Source: an uncultured Blautia sp. (GTDB taxonomy: Bacteria > Bacillota > Clostridia > Lachnospirales > Lachnospiraceae). Taken from it: a stretch of 64,000 nt of DNA. Position 1 is the first letter of the stretch, and each line of letters opens with the position of its first letter. The stretch is taken from contig USPF01000001.1 of the NCBI GenBank assembly GCA_900556555.1, positions 3,300 through 67,299 on the forward strand, in the 5' to 3' direction. Below are positions 18,264 through 27,054 of this stretch, in pieces. Under the pieces are notes generated by a model that ran no database searches, was not told the DNA's origin, and worked only from the letters and a program-made list of their open reading frames with translations. Made by a program: the position numbers and the translations under genes.

Positions 18264-18387
18264 GAATCCTATCCCTCTCTTTCTCTGATTAGTATATGTC
18301 CGTCAAGGACATTCTATAGACATTGCTTGCCAAAACACAAAAAAAGATTCATAATGATAAAAAATACATACAGGAGGATCACATTTC

Positions 18388-19182
18388 ATGAAATTAGGAT
18401 TTATCGGATGCGGCAATATGGCTTCTGCCATCATTGGCGGTATCCTTGAAAACAACATGGTAAAAAAAGAGGACATTCTTGCTTCTGTCAAATCAGAGTC
18501 TTCTGCTAAAAGAGTACAGGAAACCCTTGGCATTTCCTGCTCCACAGATAACCTTGCTGTGGCCAAGCAGGCAGACTATCTGTTTTTAGCCGTGAAACCA
18601 CAGTTTTGTGCTCAGGTAGCAGCTCAAATCAAAGATGTTCTTCCAAAAAATCAGGTGATTATTTCCATCATTGCGGGAAAAAATCTGTCCTGGTTAAAAG
18701 AACAATTGGGGGAAGAGAAGAAAATCATCCGCACCATGCCAAATACACCTGCACTGGTTGGGGAGGGCATTACCGGCGTTTGTCCTGACTCTCTTGTTTC
18801 CCAGGAAGAAATCCAGCAGGTTCTGGTACTTCTTCGTTCCTGCGGACGGGCTGATGTAGTGACAGAGCCTATCCTGGACATTGTAGGGGCAGTAAGCGGA
18901 AGTTCCCCTGCCTTTGTATTTATGTTCATCGAAGCACTGGCTGACGGTGCTGTGGCAGAAGGAATGCCAAGGAAACAGGCCTACGAATTTGCAGCTCAGG
19001 CAGTTCTTGGCAGTGCAAAAATGGTATTAGACACCGGGAAACATCCGGGTGAACTAAAAGACATGGTCTGCTCTCCTGCGGGAACCACCATTGAAGGCGT
19101 CAATACCCTGGAAAAAGAAGGAATGAGAAGTGCTGTCATGGATGCTGTGAGAGCCTGCATTGCCAAAACAAAAAAACTATAG
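18388..19182 (+). CDS. proC: Pyrroline-5-carboxylate reductase
   Basis: Final enzyme of proline synthesis: NAD(P)H-dependent reduction of 1-pyrroline-5-carboxylate. The 264-residue product opens with the Rossmann motif GFIGCGNMASAIIGG and has the family regions IIRTMPNTPALVGEG, VSGSSPAFVFMFIEALADGAV and MVCSPAGTTIEGV. AGGAGG lies upstream of the ATG. It is a single gene between divergent DUF6512 and the downstream LacI-family regulator, with no terminator visible in the 98-nt gap. Confidence 0.95.
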   Translation: MKLGFIGCGNMASAIIGGILENNMVKKEDILASVKSESSAKRVQETLGISCSTDNLAVAKQADYLFLAVKPQFCAQVAAQIKDVLPKNQVIISIIAGKNLSWLKEQLGEEKKIIRTMPNTPALVGEGITGVCPDSLVSQEEIQQVLVLLRSCGRADVVTEPILDIVGAVSGSSPAFVFMFIEALADGAVAEGMPRKQAYEFAAQAVLGSAKMVLDTGKHPGELKDMVCSPAGTTIEGVNTLEKEGMRSAVMDAVRACIAKTKKL

Positions 19183-19204
19183 GCTCTGTCTTTTCTATCC
19201 GGCA

Positions 19205-19233
19205 TTGACTGTTTCCGCTCCAAATGGTATGAT
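19205..19233 (+). promoter_or_regulatory. Sigma-A promoter of the LacI-family regulator
   Basis: TTGACT (19205-19210), a 17-nt spacer and TATGAT (19228-19233). The repressor operator at 19245-19256 lies at about +5 to +17, consistent with autorepression. Confidence 0.75.
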
Positions 19234-19244
19234 TATCAAAAAAT

Positions 19245-19256
19245 GAAACGGGTTTC
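19245..19256. promoter_or_regulatory. RbsR-type operator O3 (GAAACGGGTTTC)
   Basis: The same 12-bp sequence, on the other strand, occurs twice upstream of rbsK (25025-25036 and 25080-25091). GAAAC/GTTTC half sites around a CpG-like centre are typical of LacI-family operators. Position just downstream of the regulator's own promoter suggests autoregulation. Confidence 0.8.
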
Positions 19257-19280
19257 CACCCGTAGATTGGAGTGTATCAA

Positions 19281-20270
19281 TTGATTAGTATCCGAGACGT
19301 AGCAAAACTTGCCGGAGTTTCTCCTGCCACGGTATCAAGGGTTATGAACGATACTGCAAATGTAAATGAAGAAAAAAAGCAGCGTGTCTTACAGGTTATT
19401 AAAGAAACCGGATTCAAACCCAATGAAGCTGCACGTTCTTTATATAAAAAATCCGCACGGATTATCAGCTTAATTGTACCAAATATCGATAACCCCTTTT
19501 TTAACGAAATGGTCAAAGCCATAGAGGATGAAGTCTACAAACACGATTACCGTCTTACCCTGTGTAATTCCAATAATGACATTGAAAAAGAACTGCATAA
19601 CATTGAACTGCTCACACGGATGAATGCAGACGGTATTATCCTTCTCACCAGCCGGGAAGAACTGGTTCAGAAAATTGATACCTTTCATCTTCCTGTTGTG
19701 ATGCTGGACCGTGAATTGTCCAGTATCCCGGATGTGACCTGTATCGAATCAGATCACTTCAAAGGCGGGCAGTTAAGTATGGAACACCTTCTGGAATGCG
19801 GCTGCAAAAATATTGTGAACATGCGGGGGCCTCAGAAGCTTTCCAGCGGCCGGAAACGATTTGAAGGGTATCTCAGTATCTGCCAAAAGCACCAGATTGT
19901 ACCGCAATTTATTGATTGCAAATACCATTACGAAGATGGATTAAAACAGGCAGAAGAACTTCTTCAGAAATATCCCGACGTAGACGGAATCATCGCTGCA
20001 AACGATATGGTGGCATTGTCTGTGTACAAAATTCTCACAAAACACGGAAAAAAAGTTCCTGAAGATGTCCAGCTCATCGGATTTGATAACATCCGTTTCA
20101 GCCAGATCATGACTCCGGCATTGACCACCATCGAGCAGCCAATCACCGAAATTGGAAGGCAGGCAGTCCTGTCTCTCATAGACTGCATTGAGAACAGACC
20201 CACAAAACAACACTATACTTTTGATGTGAAACTCATCTCCCGCCAGACCACAAAGCTAAAACAACTATAA
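19281..20270 (+). CDS. rbsR: LacI-family transcriptional regulator, probable ribose repressor
   Basis: The 329-residue protein has an N-terminal LacI helix-turn-helix (ISIRDVAKLAGVSPATVSRV), a hinge helix and a type-I periplasmic-binding effector domain with IIVP..DNPFF and GFDNIRFSQIMTPALTTIEQP. TTG at 19281 is the likely start because GGAG (19269-19272) lies 8 nt before it; the GTG at 19272 overlaps that site. It converges on the ribose operon and shares the operator GAAACGGGTTTC with it, so ribose (or D-allose-like sugar) control is inferred. Gene symbol assigned by context. Confidence 0.85.
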   Translation: MISIRDVAKLAGVSPATVSRVMNDTANVNEEKKQRVLQVIKETGFKPNEAARSLYKKSARIISLIVPNIDNPFFNEMVKAIEDEVYKHDYRLTLCNSNNDIEKELHNIELLTRMNADGIILLTSREELVQKIDTFHLPVVMLDRELSSIPDVTCIESDHFKGGQLSMEHLLECGCKNIVNMRGPQKLSSGRKRFEGYLSICQKHQIVPQFIDCKYHYEDGLKQAEELLQKYPDVDGIIAANDMVALSVYKILTKHGKKVPEDVQLIGFDNIRFSQIMTPALTTIEQPITEIGRQAVLSLIDCIENRPTKQHYTFDVKLISRQTTKLKQL

Positions 20271-20274
20271 AAAA

Positions 20275-20320
20275 GAATCCGGATGCAAAGGTATCATACC
20301 TGAATCCGGATTCTTTTTTG
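20275..20320. terminator. Bidirectional terminator between rbsR and rbsB
   Basis: GAATCCGGAT and ATCCGGATTC arms are flanked by an A tract on the left and TTTTTTG on the right, so it can end both convergent transcripts. Confidence 0.9.
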
Positions 20321-20322
20321 TT

Positions 20323-21237
20323 TTATTTAATTAACTCTACTTCTACAGGAAGTGATTTTTCTACTGTCTCTCCATTGATTAATTTCATTGCTGTCTGTAC
20401 CGCTGTCTCTCCCATAAGTTCTGGTTTCTGTGCTACGGTTGCTGCCATTTTTCCTGATTTTACTGCTGCAACTGCATCATCTGTTGCATCAAATCCGACA
20501 ATCTTAATATCTTTTCCTGATGCCAAGACAGCTTCCACTGCGCCCAGTGCCATCTCATCATTGTGTGCAAAAACACCTTTTACTTCCGGACAGGACTGCA
20601 AAATGTTTTCCATAACATTCATACCCTCTGCACGGTTAAAGTTTGCTGTCTGGCTTGCCACAACATCCAGTGCTGTGTCTGCTGCATCATGGAATCCTGC
20701 TCCCCGGTCAATGGTTGCAGATGCACCCGGTACGCCTTCCAGCTCTGCTGCTTTTGCACCTTCTCCAATCAATTCTACCAGATACTCTGTTGCCATCTTT
20801 GCACCTGCCGCATTGTCAGAAGCGATTTGGCAATCCACCTCTACTCCATTTACCACACGGTCAACAGAAATCACCTTGATTCCTTTTGACACAGCATTCT
20901 GTACTGCCGGTGCCACTGCATCAGAATCCACTGGATTCACAATTAAAACGCTTACATTTCTTGAAATCAGGTCTTCGATATCATTAGTCTGTTTTGCTGC
21001 ATCATCTCCCGCATCTACCACAACAAGTTTTACACCCTGTTTTTCGGCTTCTGCTTTTGCACCTTCTGAAAGAGATACAAAAAACGGATTATTTAAGGTT
21101 GAAACGGAAAACCCAACTGCTCCGCTTCCGCTGTTTTCTCCGGAAAGTTCTCCTTCTCCGTCTATGGTGATGGCATTACATCCGCCCAGTGCAAACATCA
21201 TGGTAACTGCCAGTAAAAGTCCTATTATTTTCTTCAT
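20323..21237 (-). CDS. rbsB: Ribose ABC transporter substrate-binding lipoprotein
   Basis: Extracellular sugar-binding protein of 304 residues with a lipoprotein signal (LLAVTMMFALGGC). The mature part is an RbsB-type domain: STLNNPFFVSLSEGAKAEAEKQG, then LIVNPVDSDAVAPAVQNAV and NDEMALGAVEAV. It is the last gene of rbsK-rbsD-rbsA-rbsC-rbsB on the minus strand and ends at a bidirectional terminator. Confidence 0.93.
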   Translation of the reverse strand: MKKIIGLLLAVTMMFALGGCNAITIDGEGELSGENSGSGAVGFSVSTLNNPFFVSLSEGAKAEAEKQGVKLVVVDAGDDAAKQTNDIEDLISRNVSVLIVNPVDSDAVAPAVQNAVSKGIKVISVDRVVNGVEVDCQIASDNAAGAKMATEYLVELIGEGAKAAELEGVPGASATIDRGAGFHDAADTALDVVASQTANFNRAEGMNVMENILQSCPEVKGVFAHNDEMALGAVEAVLASGKDIKIVGFDATDDAVAAVKSGKMAATVAQKPELMGETAVQTAMKLINGETVEKSLPVEVELIK

Positions 21238-21249
21238 GTTCTTTTTCTC

Positions 21250-22191
21250 CTATCGTTTTCTATCTGACAATACTGCTACTAAAATAACCAGTCCTTTGAT
21301 TACATCCTGATAGTAGGAAGACACTCCTAAAATATTTAATCCATTGTTTAATACAGCAATGATTAATACACCGATAAAGGTTCCGTAGATTTTTCCCCTT
21401 CCACCGCTCATACTGGTTCCGCCAAGGGCTACTGCTGCGATTGCGTCTAATTCATAACCGCTTCCCAGTGTAGGCTGCGCTGAGCCTAATCTTGATAATA
21501 AAATAAGTCCTGACAAAGCTGCCATAAATCCTGAAATCGCATAAGCAGCAATTTTTGTCTTATGTATATTGATACCTGCAAGTTTTGCACACTTTGCATT
21601 GCTTCCTGTTGCATAAACAGCACGTCCGAAGGTTGTCTTATTTAACAATACATAAAATCCGATAAAAATAAGGATTAACAGAATCACTGGAAGGGGAATG
21701 TGATACCAATTTCCTTTTCCAATTAATTTTAATACAAAGCTGTCTCCTAAGTTAGAAATAGGTTTACCACCTGTAAAAATCATGGTAAGTCCACGGTAAA
21801 CAGTCATGGTGATCAAGGTTGCGATAAATGGCTGTAATCTTCCCTTGGTCACTAATAATCCGCTGATGATTCCAAATCCTGTTCCAAGTACCAGTGCCAG
21901 AATCATGGCAAGCCCTGCTGGAACACCATTTGCAATCATTCCTGCACAGAGTGCTGTGCTAAGAGCCAGAACAGAGCCCACTGAAAGGTCGATGGCATCT
22001 GTCAGGATAACACAGGTCATACCAAATGCTATTAATCCATTGATGGATGACTGGCGGAGCAGGGATAAAAAGTTTCCCCAGGTCCGAAATTCAGGACTGA
22101 CAATGCTGATGCCTGCTACCAATAATACCAGGGCAATCAGTGCACCGAAATCCTGCATATGATTCACAAAACTTTTTTTATTTGTTTTCAT
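21250..22191 (-). CDS. rbsC: Ribose ABC transporter permease
   Basis: A 313-residue membrane protein of the RbsC/AraH family, with the signatures ITDAIDLSVGSVLALS in the middle and DAIAAVALGGTSMSGGRGKI near the C-terminus. About eight to ten helices can be read. Its start overlaps the rbsA stop by 4 nt (22188-22191), so translation is coupled. It lies 12 nt before rbsB. Confidence 0.94.
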   Translation of the reverse strand: MKTNKKSFVNHMQDFGALIALVLLVAGISIVSPEFRTWGNFLSLLRQSSINGLIAFGMTCVILTDAIDLSVGSVLALSTALCAGMIANGVPAGLAMILALVLGTGFGIISGLLVTKGRLQPFIATLITMTVYRGLTMIFTGGKPISNLGDSFVLKLIGKGNWYHIPLPVILLILIFIGFYVLLNKTTFGRAVYATGSNAKCAKLAGINIHKTKIAAYAISGFMAALSGLILLSRLGSAQPTLGSGYELDAIAAVALGGTSMSGGRGKIYGTFIGVLIIAVLNNGLNILGVSSYYQDVIKGLVILVAVLSDRKR

Positions 22192-23675
22192 TCGATTGTA
22201 CCTCCCGTAGCTAATGTCATAATATTTTCCTGATTGGCTTCTTCTTTTTTAAGAATTCCACGGACTTCCCCTTCCCGGATGACCATGATCCGGTCACTCA
22301 TGCCAAGTACCTCTGGAAGTTCCGAAGAAACCATAATAATTGCTACCCCTTTTGAAGCCAGTTCATTGATAATGGTATAGATTTCTTTTTTTGCACCAAT
22401 ATCCACACCTCTTGTAGGTTCATCAAGAATCAGAATATCTGGATTTGTATAAATCCACTTTGCAAACACTACTTTCTGCTGATTTCCTCCGCTTAAATTG
22501 CTGCATTCATGCTGTGCACCAAAACATTTGATATGAAGCTCCTGAATTCCTTTTTTTACTAATTCCTCTTCTTTTTTGGGATTCACAAAGGAATGGCTGG
22601 ATATTCTGGACAGATTGGCCAGTGCAATATTTTTTTCTATGCTTTCTTCCAGCATGAGGCCTTCTACTTTCCTGTCCTCTGTGATAAAGCCGATTCCGTG
22701 CTTCATTGCATCAATAGGAGATTTTATCCGTACTTCTTTTCCTGCTATCCGGATGCTTCCGCTGTCATAGGAAAGATTTCCGAAGATTGCCTGCATAATC
22801 TCTGTTCTCCCTGCTCCCATAAGACCGGATACGCCAAGCACCTCACCTGCCTTTACCTCAAAGCTTACATGATGAAACACATTATTTTTCGTCAAATCTG
22901 CCACTTCTAAAACCGTGTCTCCGATTTTACAGTCTCTCTTTGGATATCGCTCTCCGATTTCACGCCCAATCATCATTTTCACGATTTCATTCATATTGGT
23001 CTGTGGGATTTCTTTCGTTCCAATGTAAGTTCCATCCCGCAGCACACTGATTCTGTCACACAACTCGAAGATTTCTTCCATACGATGAGAAATGTAGACA
23101 ATAGATACCCCTGCTTTTCGCAGTGTCTGAATCACCTCAAACAGCACGGTAGTTTCACTCTGTGTCAGGGCAGCCGTTGGCTCATCCATGATAATCACCT
23201 TTGCATCTACCATAAGAGCTTTACAAATCTCAATCATCTGCTGCTGTCCTACAGAAAGATTTGACATTACTTCTGTGGGGGAAATGGAAACACCAAGGCG
23301 TTTCAGTGCCTCTTCTGATTTTCTTCTCATTTCCTTTTGGTTACAGATTCCAAAACAGTTTTTTATCTCTTTTCCCATAAACAAATTTTCTTCTACGGTC
23401 AGGTCAAAGAGTACATTTAATTCCTGATGAATAAATACGATTCCTGCTTTTTCTGCTTCCTGAGGATTTTTATAATTTACTTCTTTTCCGTCTACCAGTA
23501 CCGTACCTGCATCTTTTCTATAAACACCGGTCAAGATTTTCATCAGTGTGGATTTCCCCGCACCGTTTTCTCCCATCAGCGCGTGAACTTCTCCGTCCCC
23601 AAGAACAAACCCTGCATTTTTCAGCACCTGATTGCTTCCAAAAGACTTGTCAATTCCTTTCATCTCAATTCTCAT
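22188..23675 (-). CDS. rbsA: Ribose ABC transporter ATP-binding protein, double ATPase
   Basis: A 495-residue protein with two ABC ATPase domains, as in RbsA/MglA. The first has Walker A GENGAGKST, signature LSVGQQQM and Walker B IIMDEPTAAL. The second has the degenerate Walker A region GLMGAGRTE, signature LSGGNQQK and Walker B LILDEPTRGVD; loss of Walker A in the second domain is normal for this family. The start at 23675 has GGGAGGTGG upstream; the frame is open 12 codons further. Confidence 0.94.
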   Translation of the reverse strand: MRIEMKGIDKSFGSNQVLKNAGFVLGDGEVHALMGENGAGKSTLMKILTGVYRKDAGTVLVDGKEVNYKNPQEAEKAGIVFIHQELNVLFDLTVEENLFMGKEIKNCFGICNQKEMRRKSEEALKRLGVSISPTEVMSNLSVGQQQMIEICKALMVDAKVIIMDEPTAALTQSETTVLFEVIQTLRKAGVSIVYISHRMEEIFELCDRISVLRDGTYIGTKEIPQTNMNEIVKMMIGREIGERYPKRDCKIGDTVLEVADLTKNNVFHHVSFEVKAGEVLGVSGLMGAGRTEIMQAIFGNLSYDSGSIRIAGKEVRIKSPIDAMKHGIGFITEDRKVEGLMLEESIEKNIALANLSRISSHSFVNPKKEEELVKKGIQELHIKCFGAQHECSNLSGGNQQKVVFAKWIYTNPDILILDEPTRGVDIGAKKEIYTIINELASKGVAIIMVSSELPEVLGMSDRIMVIREGEVRGILKKEEANQENIMTLATGGTIE

Positions 23676-23698
23676 TTTGCCACCTCCCGTTTTCCTAC

Positions 23699-24106
23699 TT
23701 AAAACAAACACGCAGACTGCAAAATAATATTTGCATAAGGTGTTGTCTCACCGGTACGGATTACTGCTTTGCATGTATGTGTTTTTTCTTTTAATTCCTC
23801 ATGTGACACATACTCGATTTCACAATCTTCTTCTGCTCTGTCAAATAACTGCAAAATCTGTTCCAGTATTTCCGGGTTCTTTGTCTTAATCTCTTCTGCC
23901 AGAATGATTTTTTCTATTTTCATTTCTTTTTTCACTTCACAAAGCACTTCCATAAAACCCGGCACCCCGAATTTTAATGCCAGATCAATTCTTTCTGTTT
24001 CTTTCGGAATCGGAAGTCCGCAGTCTCCCACTGCAATCTGATCTGTATGTCCCATATAAGACAATACTCTTGAAATATCACTGTTCAAAATCCCGTTCTT
24101 TTTCAT
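23699..24106 (-). CDS. rbsD: D-ribose pyranase
   Basis: RbsD interconverts pyranose and furanose forms of ribose, supplying the furanose for RbsK. The 135-residue protein has the family N-terminus (GILNSDISRVLSYMGHTDQIAVGDCG) with the catalytic His, and the C-terminal TGETTPYANIIL. It overlaps rbsK by 4 nt and lies upstream of rbsA. Confidence 0.94.
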   Translation of the reverse strand: MKKNGILNSDISRVLSYMGHTDQIAVGDCGLPIPKETERIDLALKFGVPGFMEVLCEVKKEMKIEKIILAEEIKTKNPEILEQILQLFDRAEEDCEIEYVSHEELKEKTHTCKAVIRTGETTPYANIILQSACLF

Positions 24107-25002
24107 CTTCGTAATTCCTCCATGGCTTTTTCTACTTCTTCGTAGGTTGGCATTCCGCCCTGTGCTCCAAATTTTTCTGTGGAAAGGCTTGCTGCTGTAT
24201 TTGCAAATACAAGAGCATCCTTCATAGACTTTCCTTCTGTGATAGCTACGGTAAATGCTCCGTTTAAGGTATCCCCCGCCCCTGTTGTATCTACTACTTT
24301 TGCTTTTCTGGCAGGTACCAGCAGGATTTCTCCATCTTTGGAACAGGTGCTGACTCCCCTTGAACCCTGTGTGATCACAAGTTTTTCCGGATACCTTCTC
24401 ATCATTTCTTCAAAACTGTGTCCGTCTCCGAAAATAATCACAGCCTCATGCTCATTGGGGGTAAGATAGGTTACCTTCTCAATAATCTCTGCTTTCACAG
24501 GTCTTGCAGGTCCTGGATTTAACACTGCTTTGATTCCATGTTCATAACAAAATTCAATGACATATTCAATGGTTTCCTGTGGAATCTCATGCTGAAGAAG
24601 TACGATTTCGCATTCCAGAAGAGCCTTTTCGACTTCACGGACATATTCTATGGTTACTTCTTTATTAGCACCCTCCACCACAACAATGGTATTATCCTTT
24701 TCTCCTACTGTAATGATGGCTAGTCCTGTTGGCACCCCATCTATTGTTTTGATATAAGAAGTATCCACACCTTGTTCCTTCAGATTTTTTCTAAGACTCT
24801 CTCCTGCCCCATCGTTTCCCACACATCCAAACATTACCACATCTGCTCCAAGTCTTGACATTGCCACAGCCTGATTGGCACCTTTGCCTCCGGGAATGTA
24901 CTGGAGATTCTCTCCTTTTAATGTTTCTCCTTTCAGCGGGATTCTCTCCGCCCGTACTGTCATATCCATATTAATACTTCCGACTACACCGATTTTTTTC
25001 AT
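24103..25002 (-). CDS. rbsK: Ribokinase
   Basis: Phosphorylates D-ribose to ribose 5-phosphate. The 299-residue PfkB-family kinase has the substrate motif (GGKGANQAVAMSRLGA) and the anion-hole/catalytic motif DTTGAGDTLNGAF with the catalytic Asp. The ATG at 25002 gives the standard RbsK start KKIGVVGSINMD and is 9 nt after AAAGG. First gene of the rbs operon, directly downstream of two operators and a good promoter. Confidence 0.95.
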   Translation of the reverse strand: MKKIGVVGSINMDMTVRAERIPLKGETLKGENLQYIPGGKGANQAVAMSRLGADVVMFGCVGNDGAGESLRKNLKEQGVDTSYIKTIDGVPTGLAIITVGEKDNTIVVVEGANKEVTIEYVREVEKALLECEIVLLQHEIPQETIEYVIEFCYEHGIKAVLNPGPARPVKAEIIEKVTYLTPNEHEAVIIFGDGHSFEEMMRRYPEKLVITQGSRGVSTCSKDGEILLVPARKAKVVDTTGAGDTLNGAFTVAITEGKSMKDALVFANTAASLSTEKFGAQGGMPTYEEVEKAMEELRR

Positions 25003-25024
25003 TCTTAACATCCTTTCTTTTTTT

Positions 25025-25036
25025 GAAACCCGTTTC
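25025..25036. promoter_or_regulatory. RbsR-type operator O2 (GAAACCCGTTTC)
   Basis: Identical to O1 at 25080-25091, with centres 55 bp apart (about five helical turns), so one tetramer or two dimers could bind on the same DNA face. It lies in the 5' leader of the rbs operon, 22 bp before the rbsK start. Confidence 0.8.
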
Positions 25037-25079
25037 ATATGTTTCAAAAAAATTATTCATTTACGCAACATGTTTATTT

Positions 25080-25091
25080 GAAACCCGTTTC
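25080..25091. promoter_or_regulatory. RbsR-type operator O1 (GAAACCCGTTTC)
   Basis: It sits immediately downstream of the predicted transcription start of the rbs promoter (-10 at 25105-25110). Same architecture as O3 at the regulator gene. Confidence 0.8.
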
Positions 25092-25104
25092 ATTTTGTGA
25101 TTTC

Positions 25105-25133
25105 ATTATATGGCTCTGAAAATAAAAAGTCAA
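25105..25133 (-). promoter_or_regulatory. Sigma-A promoter of the rbs operon
   Basis: On the minus strand TTGACT (25128-25133), a 17-nt spacer and a perfect TATAAT (25105-25110). Confidence 0.85.
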
Positions 25134-25295
25134 CTACTTTATACAAATTCAACTTTTTCTATAATTCCATATGTCTGTTTTTGTGTATTTTACACAAAAG
25201 AATTATCTCTTCAAAACAAGCCTTGTATTCCATTCCGCCGTAGTGCGATCCTTATGAAGCGTTTTTGTTTCTTAGGACTCACTTTCCCATGAAAC

Positions 25296-25330
25296 AAAAA
25301 ACCCCTCTTCAGTTACCTGAAAAGGGGTTG
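25296..25330 (-). terminator. Terminator of the tRNA-Val/tRNA-Met transcript
   Basis: Minus strand: AACCCCTTTTCAG pairs with CTGAAGAGGGGTT around a 4-nt loop, followed by TTTTTTG. Confidence 0.85.
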
Positions 25331-25333
25331 TAG

Positions 25334-25407
25334 TAGCGAGAGGGGGATTCGAACCCTCGACACTACGGGTATGAACCGTATGCTCTAGCCAACTGAGCTA
25401 TCTCGCC
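25334..25407 (-). tRNA. tRNA-Met (anticodon CAT), elongator type
   Basis: A 74-nt cloverleaf. The acceptor stem is GGCGAGA with TCTCGCT and discriminator A; the D-loop is AGCTCAGTTGGCTAGAGC. The anticodon loop TTCATAC is followed by CCGTAGTG, and the T-arm is AGGGTTCGAATCCCC. The GGTTCATACCCGT core matches Firmicute elongator tRNA-Met rather than initiator or tRNA-Ile2, although a CAT anticodon alone does not exclude Ile2. The 3' CCA is not encoded. Confidence 0.92.
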
Positions 25408-25438
25408 ATCTCTATTCTTTTGTTTTTTTGCAAAAGAA

Positions 25439-25511
25439 TGGGACCTATAGGGCTCGAACCTATGACCCTCTGCTTGTAAGGCAGATGCTCTCCCAGCTGA
25501 GCTAAGATCCC
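25439..25511 (-). tRNA. tRNA-Val (anticodon TAC)
   Basis: A 73-nt cloverleaf. The acceptor stem is GGGATCT with AGGTCCC (one G-U pair) and discriminator A; the D-arm is TAGCTCAGCTGGGAGAGC. The anticodon loop is CTTACAA, and the T-loop GGTTCGAGCCC. No encoded CCA. It precedes tRNA-Met by 31 nt on the same strand. Confidence 0.95.
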
Positions 25512-25628
25512 GTTCTACAGTTGCTGTATCGCTGACTGCTTTGCTATTATATAATGGTTTACCACCAATTGTCAACACTTTTTTGAAAAAAATATTTTTT
25601 TCTTACAATTCTTTTGTTTTACAACAAA

Positions 25629-25673
25629 ATACGGCTAGAAAATGGAGAATCGCATGTTATTTTCCAGCCGTAT
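25629..25673 (-). terminator. Intrinsic terminator after deoB
   Basis: ATACGGCT and AGCCGTAT arms, extended by GAAAAT/ATTTTC, lie 8 nt beyond the deoB stop; on the minus strand TTTTGTTG follows. Confidence 0.8.
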
Positions 25674-25681
25674 TTCTCCAT

Positions 25682-26866
25682 CTATAATTTTCTCAACAGA
25701 GAAGTCCCTATGGTTCCTTCCGGCATAGGTACACCAAAATTATCTGCAATGGTGGCACCAATGACTGCGAAGGTATCACTGACACCCAAATCTTTTCCTT
25801 GTTTCATAGATGGTGAATATGCCAGGAAAAGCACTTGCTCTCTGGTATGGTCTGTACCTGTATAGGTTGGGTCATTTCCATGGTCGGCAGTAAGAATCAG
25901 CAAATCATCTTCTTTTAGTACGTTCAGGAATTGTCCCAGAAGTACGTCAAATTTTTCCAGTTCACAGGCATATCCGGCAACATCTCTCCTGTGTCCCCAC
26001 AATGCATCAAAATCAACCAAATTGGTAAAACAGAGTCCTGTAAAGTCTCTTGACGCAATTTCTATAGTCTGCTCCATTCCATGTACCGAACTTTTTGACT
26101 TGTTCGATTCCGTCAGCCCCTGACCATCAAAAATATCATAAATCTTGCCTACAGAAATTACATCCAGCCCGGCCTCTTTTAGACTGTCCAGTGCAGTTTT
26201 TCCGTAAGGCTTTAATGCATAATCATGCCTGTTGGCTGTACGTCTGAATTCTCCTTTCTTTTTTCCCGTGTAAGGCCTAGCAATGATTCTTCCCACTTTC
26301 CACTCATCACGCATGGTAAGCTCTCTGGCAATCTCGCAGTAATGATACAGTGTTTCCACTCCCATGGTCTCTTCGTTTCCACAAATCTGCAACACGGAAT
26401 CCGCTGATGTATAAACAATCAATTTTCCCTTTTGTATTTCTTCTTCCCCTAATTCTTCCAGGATTTCTGTTCCACTGGCACTTTTATTTCCAATGATTGA
26501 TTTTCCTGTCCGCTTTTCCAATTCATCTATCAGCTCTTTAGGAAACCCAGTCTCTGTGAAAGTCTTAAAAGGCTTTGTCACACGTAGCCCCATCATCTCC
26601 CAATGACCTGTCATCGTATCTTTCCCACAGCTTCTTTCTTCCAGACGCATATAGCAGCCAAGTGGCTCCTCCACAGGCTCTATTCCATGAAGTTTTTTCA
26701 AATTGGCTATTCCAAGCCTCTGCAGGTTAGGAATTTGTAAATTCTCTGTTTTCTCTGCAATATGTCCAAGAGTATCCACTCCTACGTCACCATAGTCCGG
26801 TGAGTCTTTCATGGCTCCGATTCCAAGAGAATCTAATACAATAGTAAAAATTCTTTTATACCTCAT
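25682..26866 (-). CDS. deoB: Phosphopentomutase
   Basis: DeoB interconverts (deoxy)ribose 1- and 5-phosphates in nucleoside salvage, linking nucleoside phosphorylases to the pentose pool. The 394-residue alkaline-phosphatase-superfamily enzyme has the metal motif [18 protein letters not shown], the phospho-acceptor Thr region ([14 protein letters not shown]) and the C-terminal metal site [27 protein letters not shown] before the ATG at 26866 fixes the start. It fits functionally with udp and cdd at 34.5-35.8 kb and with rbsK nearby. Confidence 0.96.
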   Translation of the reverse strand: MRYKRIFTIVLDSLGIGAMKDSPDYGDVGVDTLGHIAEKTENLQIPNLQRLGIANLKKLHGIEPVEEPLGCYMRLEERSCGKDTMTGHWEMMGLRVTKPFKTFTETGFPKELIDELEKRTGKSIIGNKSASGTEILEELGEEEIQKGKLIVYTSADSVLQICGNEETMGVETLYHYCEIARELTMRDEWKVGRIIARPYTGKKKGEFRRTANRHDYALKPYGKTALDSLKEAGLDVISVGKIYDIFDGQGLTESNKSKSSVHGMEQTIEIASRDFTGLCFTNLVDFDALWGHRRDVAGYACELEKFDVLLGQFLNVLKEDDLLILTADHGNDPTYTGTDHTREQVLFLAYSPSMKQGKDLGVSDTFAVIGATIADNFGVPMPEGTIGTSLLRKL

Positions 26867-27054
26867 GTTCTCACTCCCATTCTTCTGTTTCCATTCACAC
26901 AACTAGTTCTTTCTGCTATTTTACCATAAATTCTCTAAAAATTCTGTATTTTTCTGTCAAGGTCTAAAACTTTATTAAATTTACCTGTTTTCAGTATATT
27001 GTTTCCCTGTGGTGAGAATCATTCTTAGTAGAACACGATTGGAGGATTCTTGCT

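Noticed and set aside
20318-21310. Plus-strand frame of about 330 codons opposite rbsB
   Set aside because: Antisense shadow of the binding-protein gene with Ala/Ser/Thr-rich translation; rbsB has signal peptide, start and operon context.
26994-27019. Sigma-F promoter for sigG (GTATA and GGTGAGAAT)
   Set aside because: The two boxes are separated by only 12 nt, shorter than the usual 15-16, so not listed as a promoter.
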